Origin: Arenicola marina | Lineage: Eukaryota; Annelida; Polychaeta; Arenicolidae | Direction: 5' to 3' | NCBI GenBank assembly: GCA_964019135.1 | Contig: OZ025248.1 | Coordinates: 68,454,119 to 68,518,118 of the forward strand | DNA length: 64,000 bases | Shown: positions 55,001 through 64,000 of the stretch, one piece after another | Layout of the letters: each line of letters opens with the position of its first letter | How positions within the stretch are numbered: position 1 is the first letter of the stretch | Made by a program: the position numbers and the translations under genes | The notes under the pieces: model-generated | What the model saw: only the letters and a program-made list of their open reading frames with translations | Database searches by the model: none | Told to the model about the DNA's origin: nothing

Positions 55001-57855
55001 CATCACGGAAACCAATGGACAACCTTACCGGGAACTATTGAACAGTCACAACGGAAACTAGTGGACATCCATCACGGGAACCAATGGACAACCATCATGG
55101 GAACCAATGGACAACCTTACCGGGAACTATTGAACAGTCACAACGGAAACTAGTGGACATCCATCACGGGAACCATTGGACAACCTTACCGGGAACTATT
55201 GGAAAGTCACAACGGAAACTAGTGGAAATCTATCACGGGAATCAATGAACAACCATCATGGGAACCAATGGACAACCTTACCGGGAACTATTGGACAGTC
55301 ACAACGGAAACTAGTGGAAATCTATCACGGGAATCGATGAACAACCATCACGGGAATCAATGAACAACCTTACCGGGAACTATTGGACAGTCACAACGGA
55401 AACTAGCGGACATCCATCACGGAAACCAATGGACAACCTTACCGGGAACTATTGGACAGTCACAACGGAAACTAGTGGACATCCATCACGGGAACCAATG
55501 GACAACCATCATGGGAACCAATGGACAACTTTACCGCGAACTATTGGACATGTCACAACGGAAACTAGTGTACATCCATCACGGGAACCAATGGACAATC
55601 TTACCGAGAACTATTGGACAGTCACAACTAAACTAGTGGACATCCATCACGGAAACCAATGGACAACCTTACCGGGAACTATTGAACAGTCACAACGGAA
55701 ACTAGTGGACATCCATCATGGGAACCAATGGAAAACCTTGCCGAGAACTATTGGACAGTCACAACGGAAACTAGTGGACAACCATCATGGGAACCAATGG
55801 ACAACATTACCGAGAACTATTGGACAGTCACAACGGAAACTAGTGGACAACCATCATGGGAACCAATGGACAACATTACCGAGAACTATTGGACAGTCAC
55901 TACGGAAATTTGTGGACATCCATCACAGGAACCAATGGACAACATTACCGATAACTATTGGACAGTCACAACGGAAACTAGTGGACAACATTACCGAGAA
56001 CTATTGGACAGTCACAACGGAAACTAGTGGACATCCATCATGGGAACCAATGGACAACTTTGCCGAGAACTATTGGACAGTCACAACGGAAACTAGTGGA
56101 CAACCATCATGGGAACCAATGGACAACCTTACCGAGAACTATTGGACAGTCACAACGGAAACTAGTGGACAACCATCATGGGAACCAATGGACAACCTTA
56201 CCGAGAACTATTGGACAGTCACAACGGAAACTAGTGGACATCCATCACGGGAACCAATGGACAACCTTACCGAGAACTATTGGACAGTCACAACGGAAAC
56301 TAGTGGACATCCATCACGGAAACCAATGGACAACCTTACCGAGAACTATTGAACAGTCACAACGGAAACTAGTGGACATCCATCACGGGAACCAATGGAC
56401 AACATTACCGAGAACTATTGGACAGTCACAACGGAAACTAGTGGTCAACCATCATGGGAACCAATGGACAACCTTACCGGGAACTATTGGACAGTCACAA
56501 CGGAAACTAGTGGACATCCATCATGGGAACCAATGGACAACCTTACCGAGAACTATTGAACAGTCACAACGGAAACTAGTGGACATCCATCACGGGAACC
56601 AATGGACAACCTTACCGAGAACTATTGAACAGTCACAACGGAAACTAGTGGACATCCATCACGGGAACCAATGGACAACCTTACCGAGAACTATTGGACA
56701 GTCACAACGGAAACTAGTAGACAACCATCATGGGAACTAATGGACAACCATCATGGGAACCAATGGACAACCTTACCGAGAACTATTGAACAGTCACAAC
56801 GGAAACTAGTGGACATTTATCACGGGAACCAATGGACAACATTACCGAGAACTATTGGACAGTCACAACGGAAACTAGTAGACAACCATCATGGGAACCA
56901 ATGGACAACCTTACCGAGAACTATTGGACAGTCACAGCGGAAACTAGTAGACATCCATCACGGGAACCAATGGACAACATTACCGAGAACTATTGGACAG
57001 TCACAACGGAAACTAGTGGACAACCATCATGGGAACCAATGGACAACATTACCGAGAACTATTGAACAGTCACAACGGAAACTAGTGGACAACCATCATG
57101 GGAACCAATGGACAACCGTACCGAGAACTATTGGACAGTCACAACGGAAACTAGTGGACAATCATCATGGGAACCAATGGACAACATTACCGAGAACTAT
57201 TGGACAGTCACAACGGAAACTAGTAGACAACCATCATGGGAACCAATGGACAACCTTACCGAGAACTATTGGACAGTCACAACGGAAACTAGTAGACATC
57301 CATCACGGGAACCAATGGACAACATTACCGAGAACTATTGGACAGTCACAACGGAAACTAGTGGACAACCAGCATGGGAACCAATGGACAACATTACCGA
57401 GAACTATTGAACAGTCACAACGGAAACTAGTAGACAACCATCATGGGAACCAATGGACAACATTACCGAGAACTATTGGACAGTCACAACGGAAACTAGT
57501 AGACAACCATCATGGGAACCAATGGACAATCTTACCGAGAACTATTGGACAGTCACAACGGAAACTAGTGGACATCCATCACGGGAACCAATGGACAACC
57601 TTACCGAAAACTATTGGACAGTCACAACGGGAAATAGTTTCCAGCCATCGCGGGAACTAATGGACAACCATCACGGAAACTATTGGACAGCCATCCCTGG
57701 AACTAGTGGCCAGGTACCACGGAAACTATTGGACAGCCATCCCTGGAACTAGTGGCCAGGTACCACGGGAACTAGTGGACAGCCTTCAAGGGAACTAGCG
57801 GGCAGCTACCACGGGAACTAACGGTTAGATACTAAAGGAACTCGCGTGCACCTAC
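52083..57855 (-). other. Intron of insulin-like gene, 5.77 kb, filled by satellite
   Basis: Separates the B and A exons at the family's conserved phase 1 position. More than 85 percent is the 23/69-bp array, and most of the rest near the A exon is a 28-bp repeat. Confidence 0.88.
52148..52395. repeat. 28-bp minisatellite, about 8 copies
   Basis: Units contain GTGGAAGGTCATTTCATGAA, decaying to the right. It lies in the insulin-like intron, 65 bases upstream of the A exon acceptor. Confidence 0.9.
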
Positions 57856-57859
57856 CATC
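52790..57859. repeat. Satellite array: 23-bp monomers, 69-bp higher-order unit
   Basis: About 220 monomers. In the core (about 52990-57640) three monomer types, starting GAGAACTATTGGACAGTC, GGAAACTAGTGGACAACC and GGGAACCAATGGACAAC, repeat in fixed order to give a 69-bp unit. Both flanks (52790-52990 and 57640-57859) are diverged single monomers. The last monomer, 57837-57859, contains the B exon donor and four exon bases. Frames of up to 720 codons are by-products of 69 being divisible by 3. Confidence 0.96.
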
Positions 57860-58057
57860 ATCATCTGTGGCTCCCTCCGCCGGCGCCATTCGCTTGCCGA
57901 CGTCCGAGTAGTAGAATCCGCGCTGTCCGCACACCGTCCTCAGGGCGTCGGCCAGCTCGGCGCCACACCGCTGGCTCAGGACCAGGCCCCTGGCGGCGGG
58001 TAGGGTAACCAGGGTGATGGCGGCCAGTAGCAGGAAGCGCGGCGTCGCGCGGCCGGG
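57856..58057 (-). CDS. Insulin/IGF-like precursor, signal peptide and B-chain exon
   Basis: Encodes a hydrophobic signal (FLLLAAITLVTLPAARG), then the B chain LSQRCGAELADALRTVCG and QRGFYYSDVGKR, with C-x11-C and the GFYY receptor-binding region close to vertebrate IGF. KR ends the B chain and a short acidic C peptide follows. The donor is GATG|GTAGGT at 57856, phase 1. A strong acceptor (CCTTCTTCTCGCCGCAG) ends at 58058, giving a phase 0 start at 58057, so the true ATG is probably in an upstream exon that I could not place. An in-frame ATG at 58105 is the alternative if that acceptor is not used. Secreted growth or metabolic hormone; ligand of an insulin/IGF-type receptor (family knowledge). 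Confidence 0.92.
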
Positions 58058-58123
58058 CTGCGGCGAGAAGAAGGAACAACACGGGTTATGTTTCTTGCCA
58101 AGCATTGCGTGGCTCCTTCTCGC

Positions 58124-58136
58124 GGGTCAAAGGTCA
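58124..58136 (+). promoter_or_regulatory. Perfect DR1 nuclear-receptor site by the B exon
   Basis: GGGTCAAAGGTCA, the HNF4/RXR-type direct repeat with one-base spacing, 67 bases upstream of the B exon on the hormone gene's coding strand side. It is intronic or in the 5' UTR depending on the start used. Confidence 0.4.
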
Positions 58137-58139
58137 TGG

Positions 58140-59190
58140 ACAGCGTCCGGCCGCTGGGGGGCGCGAGCCGAACACAGAAGATTGGTCTCCGCGCGATGGG
58201 TCTCTGGGTAGTCGGTATGAGGGGGGGGGGGTCGAGCGGCGGGGAGAGAGGAGGGGGGAGCGGGGGGGGGGGGGGCGTCGAAGAGTGAGGCCTGGGCGCG
58301 TTCTTGCCAGAACAGTAAGAGTGACAAGTGCCCTCCAATAAGAGCGATAATAGGGAAATAGGATGCGAGCGTCGTTGGCGCTCTCTGTGCAAGGAAGCGC
58401 GTGGACTCGGCGCATTAATTGCGTTCTGTCTCCTCGTCTCAACAAGGGCCTGTAGATAATACCAGCGCGACAATAACATTTGAGTGGAAGTCATGGTGAT
58501 ACCTAACAAAGGTCCTGAGGTAATGACACGAAAACACACACGAACGACATACATACTAAGCTTGTACGTTGGCGTCTCTGTCTTGCCTGACATCTTGCGT
58601 TCTATGGGCGGGAGAGGGAGATCTGTGTCGCAATGTAACAGAGACGCACAATCTTCAAAGGGGCCGGTGGGCGTCAGCCAATCCTCAAGTGAAGGATTCA
58701 AGCCGGGATCGTGTAAATTTGCCGCATTGCATCTAGATTGCTGTCAGGCGTGGTATAATGCTACACCAACGCGATATCTGACTTGTCACTTTGATGAAAT
58801 AATTACGTTCCTTTGTAGAAGTAACTTCAGACATGTTAGATTCTTAATGCGTGGGTGCATGACTAGCTATTTCCTTGGCTCACGATGAAGATGGGTCCAA
58901 GTTGTGAATACCATAGATCAATCTCATTTTAATAGCAGTTTACAACACTGGCGTTACCTATGACCTAGAGTAGATTTAACACGTCGTATATCAGGTAACC
59001 AAAGCACGACCCAAGCCCTTCTTATCTCCAGAGATGTCGTGATGTTGCAGGTGATGGGGCGTGGGTGTGTGGGGGTGTGTGAGGGTGTGGGGGGGGGGGC
59101 GCTATGGCGGCATCAGCCACAGGACATAGGTCTGTATTCCTCCTGCTTTTCGTGTCGTTTTGTCAACTAATAATCACATCTACCAGTCTA
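58140..59190. other. Upstream region of insulin-like gene
   Basis: Purine/pyrimidine-skewed near 58220-58280 with poly-G runs. An inverted CCAAT (ATTGG on the minus strand) lies near 58677. No first exon was identified with confidence. Confidence 0.4.
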
Positions 59191-59199
59191 AAAAAAGAT

Positions 59200-60395
59200 T
59201 TCACGGCGTTCTGTCTGTATCTACGGCGATCTGCCTGTATTCATGGCGTTCTGCCTGTATTCATGGCGTTCTGCCCGTATTCACGGCGTTCTGCCTGTAT
59301 TCAAGGCGTTCTGCCTGTATTCATGGCGTTCTGCCCGTATTCACGGCGTTCTGCCTGTATTTACGGCGTTCTGCCCGTATTCACGGCGTTCTGCCTGTAT
59401 TCACGGCATTCTGCCTGTATTCACGGCATTCAGCCTGTATTCACGGCGTTCAGCCTGTATTCACGACGTTCAGCCTGTATTCACGGCGTTCAGCCTGTAT
59501 TCACGGCGTTCTGCCTGTATGCACGGCGTTCAGCCTGTATTCACGACGTTCTGCCTGTATTCACGGCGTTCTGCCTGTATTCACGGCATTCTGCCTGTAT
59601 TCACGGCGTTCTGTCTGTATTCACGGCGTTCTGCCTGTATTCACGGCGTTCTGCCTGTATTCACGGCGTTCTGCCCGTATTCACGGCGTTCTGCCTGTAT
59701 TCACGGCGTTCTGCCTGTATTCACGGCATTCTGCCTGTATTCACGGCGTTCTGTCTGTATTCACGGCGTTCTGTCCGTATTCACGGCGTTGTGCCTGTAT
59801 TCATGGCGTTCTGCCCGTATTCACGGCGATCTGCCTGTATTCACGGCGTTCTGCCTGTATTCACGGCGTTCTGCCCGCATTCACGGCGTTCTGCCCGTAT
59901 TCACGGCGTTCTGCCTGTATTCACGGCATTCTGCCTGTATTCACGGCATTCATCCTGTATTCACGGCGTTCAGCCTGTATTCACGGCGTTCTGCCTGTAT
60001 TCACGGCGCTCTGCCTGTATTCACGGCGTTCTGCCTGTATTCACGGCGTTCTGTCTGTATTCACGGCGTTCTGTCTGTATTCACGGCGTTGTGCCTGTAT
60101 TCACGGCATTCTGCCTGTATTAAAGGAGTTCTGCCTGTATTCAAGGCGTTCTGCCTGTATTCACGGCATTCTGCCTGTATTCACGGCGTTCAGCCTGTAT
60201 TCACGGCATTCAGCCTCTATTCACGGCATTCTGCCTGTATTCACGGAGCTCTGCCTGTATTCAAGGCGTTCTGCCTGTATTCACGGCGTTCTGCCCGTAT
60301 TCACGGCGTTCTGCCCGTATTCATGCCGTTCAGCCTGTATTCACGGCGTTCAGCCTGTATTCACGGCGTTCTGCCAGTATTCACGGCGTTTTCAC
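59200..60395. repeat. 20-bp array, about 60 copies without indels
   Basis: The unit TCACGGCGTTCTGCCTGTAT repeats with an exact 20-base register throughout; only substitutions occur (for example CATT for CGTT, CAGCC for CTGCC, CCCGTAT). All three + frames stay open for 339-495 codons; these are not genes. Confidence 0.97.
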
Positions 60396-60399
60396 CTAT

Positions 60400-61075
60400 T
60401 TTCGGCAGGTGTATACCGTATTCCGGACACACCCAGAAAGGTGCTTTCTGTATGCACCTGGTTACCTGGTCGCATTGTCCATGTGGTGTGGTTTGGTTTT
60501 GAAACACGTGCTTTTATTACAAGACACTTTCCTTGCTCCAAGATTTCGGGATACCACGTTACGTACTGTTCGAGCCATGTAACTGGAGGCTGTAAACAAG
60601 TTGCAGGTAACAGTAGAGGGTGGAGGAAAGGTGAGAGAGTCCATTGAAGTGGGCAGGACCTTAAAATATGACCTTGCTAAGATTTCCTCCATTCCCCGAT
60701 CTATAACCTTTGATACCGTCTTGACAAGATGATTAGTTGTGTTAATCATGCTAGTCTTTCTGCGCCCAGTTGATCTGAGCCCCAGAACAAGGTTACTGCC
60801 GCGCCGCGCGGCTCCCTCGTTCCGCCCAGGGTGTCCAGTGACATGCTTAACAACGGATATTTATAAGCCAGGGTCCAAGACAGTCAAATTATCCCCAATT
60901 ATTTCTGGCTGTCCAAACCTAGTGTCTGTATCCCATATCTCGGCAAATTCTCGGAATGCAGATCACGCCATGAATGATTCCACGTGACTTGAACCGAGAT
61001 GGCCTTGCATATCCCATCACCTAAATCGCCTTCCCCTTTCAGCACCACTACCTTATTTAGACCATAGTTCATAGA
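60400..61075. other. Spacer between two arrays, no gene recognised
   Basis: Unique-looking sequence. No domain or splice-flanked frame recognised. Confidence 0.5.
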
Positions 61076-61078
61076 AAT

Positions 61079-64000
61079 GCGTCCTACACGCTGGGAGTCT
61101 TCCATAGTGAAGAGCGTCTGTTCTCTGGTCCTACACGCTGGGAGTCTTCCATAGTGAAGAGCGTCTGTTCTCTGGTCCTACACGCTAGGAGTCTACCATA
61201 GTGAAGAGCGTCTGTTCTCTGGTCCTACACGCTGGGAGTCTACCATAGTGAAGAGCGTCTGTCCTCTGGTCCTACACGCTGGGAGTCTTCCATAGTGAAG
61301 AGCGTCTGTTCTCTGGTCCTACACGCTAGGAGTCTACCATAGTGAAGAGCGTCTGTTCTCTGGTCCTACACGCTGGGAGTCTACCATAATGAAGAGCGTC
61401 TGTTCTCTGGTCCTACACGCTGGGAGTCTTCCATAGTGAAGAGCGTCTGTTCTCTGGTCCTACATGCTGGGAGTCTTCCATAGTGAAGAGCGTCTGTTCT
61501 CTGGTCCTACACGCTGTGAGTCTTCCATAGTGAAGAGCGTCTGTTCTCTGGTCCTACACGCTGTGAGTCTTCCATAGTGAAGAGCGTCTGTTCTCTGGCC
61601 CTACACGCTAGGATTCTACCATAGTGAAGAGCGTCTGTTCTCTGGTCCTACACGCTGTGAGTCTTCCATACTGAAGAGCGTCTGTTCTCTGGTCCTACAC
61701 GCTGGGAGTCTACCATTGTGAAGAGCGTCTGTTCTCTGGTCCTACACGCTGGGAGTCTACCATTATAGTGAAGAGCGTCTGTTCTCTGGTCCTACACGCT
61801 GTGAGTCTTCCATAGTGAAGAGCGTCTGTTCTCTGGTCCTACACGCTGGGAGTCTTCCATAGTGAAGAGCGTCTGTTCTCTGGTCCTACACGCTGTGAGT
61901 CTTCCATACTGAAGAGCGTCTGTTCTCTTGTCCTACACGCTGTGAGTCTTCCATAGTGAAGAGCGTCTGTTCTCTGGTCCTACACGCTGGGAGTCTTCCA
62001 TAGTGAAGAGCGTCTGTTCTCTGGTCCTACACACTGTGAGTCTTCCATAGTGAAGAGCGTCTGTTCTCTGGTCCTACACGCTGTGAGTCTTCCATAGTGA
62101 AGAGCGTCTGTTCTCTGGTCCTACACGCTGTGAGTCTACCATAGTGAAGAGCGTCTGTTCTCTGGTCCTACACGCTGGGAGTCTTCCATAGTGAAGAGCG
62201 TCTGTTCTCTGGTCCTACACGCTGTGAGTCTTCCATAGTGAAGAGCGTCCGTTCTCTGGTCCTACACGCTAGGAGTCTTCCATAGTGAAGAGCGTCTGTT
62301 CTCTGGTCCTACACGCTGTGAGTCTTCCATAGTGAAGAGCGTCTGTTCTCTGGTCCTACACGCTGTGAGTCTTCCATAGTGAAGAGCGTCTGTTCTCTGG
62401 TCCTACACGCTGTGAGTCTTCCATAGTGAAGAGCGTCTGTTCTCTGGTCCTACACGCTAGGAGTCTACCATAGTGAAGAGCGTCTGTTCTCTGGTCCTAC
62501 ACGCTGTGAGTCTTCCATACTGAAGAGCGTCTGTTCTCTGGTCCTACACGCTGGGAGTCTACCATAGTGAAGAGCGTCTGTTCTCTGGTCCTACACGCTG
62601 GGAGTCTTCCATAGTGAAGAGCGTCTGTTCTCTGGTCCTACACGCTGTGAGTCTTTCATAGTGAAGAGCGTCTGTTCTCTGGTCCTACACGCTGTGAGTC
62701 TTCCATAGTGAAGAGCGTCTGTTCTCTGGTCCTACACGCTAGGAGTCTACCATAGTGAAGAGCGTCTGTTCTCTGGTCCTACACGCTGTGAGTCTTCCAT
62801 ACTGAAGAGCGTCTGTTCTCTGGTCCTACACGCTGGGAGTCTTCCATAGTGAAGAGCGTCTGTTCTCTGGTCCTACACGCTGGGAGTCTACCATAGTGAA
62901 GAGCGTCTGTTCTCTGGTCCTACACGCTGTGAGTCTTCCATAGTGAAGAGCGTCTGTTCTCTGGTCCTACACGCTGGGAGTCTTCCATAGTGAATAGCGT
63001 CTGTTCTCTGGTCCTACACGCTGGGAGTCTTCCATAGTGAAGAGCGTCTGTTCTCTGGTCCTACACGCTGTGAGTCTTCCATAGTGAATAGCGTCTGTTC
63101 TCTGGTCCTACACGCTAGGAGTTTATCATTATAGTGAAGAGCGTCTGTTCTCTGGTCCTACACGCTGGGAGTCTACCATAGTGAAGAGCGTCTGTTCTCT
63201 GGTCCTACACGCTGGGAGTCTTCCGTAGTGAAGAGCGTCTGTTCTCTGGTCCTACACGCTGGGAGTCTTCCATAGTGAAGAGCGTCTGTTCTCTGGTCCT
63301 ACACGCTGGGAGTCTTCCATAGTGAAGAGCGTCTGTTCTCTGGTCCTACACGCTGGGAGTTTACCATAGTGAAGAGCGTCTGTTCTCTGGTCCTACACGC
63401 TGGGAGTCTTCCATAGTGAAGAGCGTCTGTTCTCTGGTCCTACACGCTGGGAGTCTTCCATAGTGAAGAGCGTCTGTTCTCTGGTCCTACACGCTGGGAG
63501 TCTACCATAGTGAAGAGCGTCTGTTCTCTGGTCCTACACGCTGGGAGTCTACCATAGTGAAGAGCGTCTGTTCTCTGGTCCTACACGCTGGGAGTCTTCC
63601 ATAGTGACGAGCGTCTGTTCTCTGGTCCTACACGCTGGGAGTCTTCCATAGTGAAGAGCGTCTGTTCTCTGGTCCTACACGCTGGGAGTCTTCCATAGTG
63701 AAGAGCGTCTGTTCTCTGGTCCTACACGCTGGGAGTCTACCATAGTGAAGAGCGTCTGTTCTCTGGTCCTACACGCTGGGAGTCTTCCATTCTGAAGAGC
63801 GTCTGTCCTCTGGTCCTACACGCTGGGAGTCTTCCATAGTGAAGAGCGTCTGTTCTCTGGTCCTACACGCTGGGAGTCTTCCATAGTGAAGAGCGTCTGT
63901 TCTCTGGTCCTACACGCTGGGAGTCTTCCATAGTGAAGAGCGTCTGTTCTCTGGTCCTACACGCTGGGAGTCTACCATTATAGTGAAGAGCGTCTGTTCT
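61079..64000. repeat. 47-bp satellite, at least 62 copies, runs off the window
   Basis: The unit has GTCCTACACGCTGGGAGTCT, TCCATAGTGAAGAGCGTCTG and TTCTCTG. Variation is concentrated at a few sites: CTGGGA/CTGTGA/CTAGGA, CTTCC/CTACC, and a rare TTA insertion (CCATTATAG). No stop-free biological frame. Confidence 0.97.

Noticed and set aside
52991..55153. 720-codon open frame of 23-residue repeats on the + strand
   Set aside because: It is the 69-bp intron satellite read in one frame; other frames are equally open, there is no start context or domain, and it is antisense to the insulin-like gene.
59104..60647. Three overlapping frames of 339-495 codons (YSRRSACIHGV-type repeats)
   Set aside because: A 20-bp tandem repeat without stop codons keeps all three frames open; no gene features.

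Overview
This is eukaryotic, animal genomic DNA: genes are split by GT-AG introns, tRNA-derived SINEs, inverted-repeat elements and LINE relics are scattered through it, and close to a quarter of the window is tandem repeat. The coding content (an IGF/insulin-like precursor without the extra mollusc-type cysteines, a relaxin-like precursor, an acylated globin, and a chitin-binding/C1q modular secreted protein) fits an invertebrate deuterostome. Minisatellites that straddle exon-intron junctions are something I recall being described in amphioxus, so a cephalochordate is my best guess, but the species is not proven. Gene models come from splice consensus, reading phase and protein motifs only; no transcript supports them. 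A 200-base assembly gap lies at 6651-6850.

Layout. 0.1-1.3 kb: an intronless globin on + with a cluster of RFX X-box-like motifs behind it. 1.3-15.8 kb: no convincing gene; minisatellites, poly-G/C tracts and two inverted-repeat elements (9450-10015; 14862-15819). 15.9-18.5 kb: a relaxin-like peptide gene on + with an X-box plus CRE upstream. 18.5-22.8 kb: mostly empty, with a TA microsatellite and nuclear-receptor half sites. 22.8-30.4 kb: a - strand secreted protein gene (signal peptide end, chitin-binding domain, Thr/Pro-rich linker, three C1q domains) carrying a tandem segmental duplication of about 1.8 kb. 30.4-51 kb: minisatellites, LINE relics, SINEs and a 3.8 kb 14-bp satellite. 51.3-58.1 kb: an insulin/IGF-like gene on - whose B-chain and A-chain exons are separated by a 5.8 kb intron that is almost entirely a satellite array. 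59.2-64 kb: a 20-bp array and a 47-bp array that runs off the window.

The strongest theme is that tandem repeats and one SINE target duplication lie exactly on splice junctions. The insulin intron array ends in a monomer that spans the B-exon donor. The chitin-binding exon donor is repeated in 39-bp, frame-preserving units. The relaxin A-chain acceptor is repeated five times, with only the last copy in frame. The C1q exon acceptor was duplicated as the 15-bp target site of a SINE. All introns between the coding exons of the two hormone precursors and the C1q protein are phase 1, except the phase 0 introns at the start of the insulin B exon and before the insulin E-domain exon.
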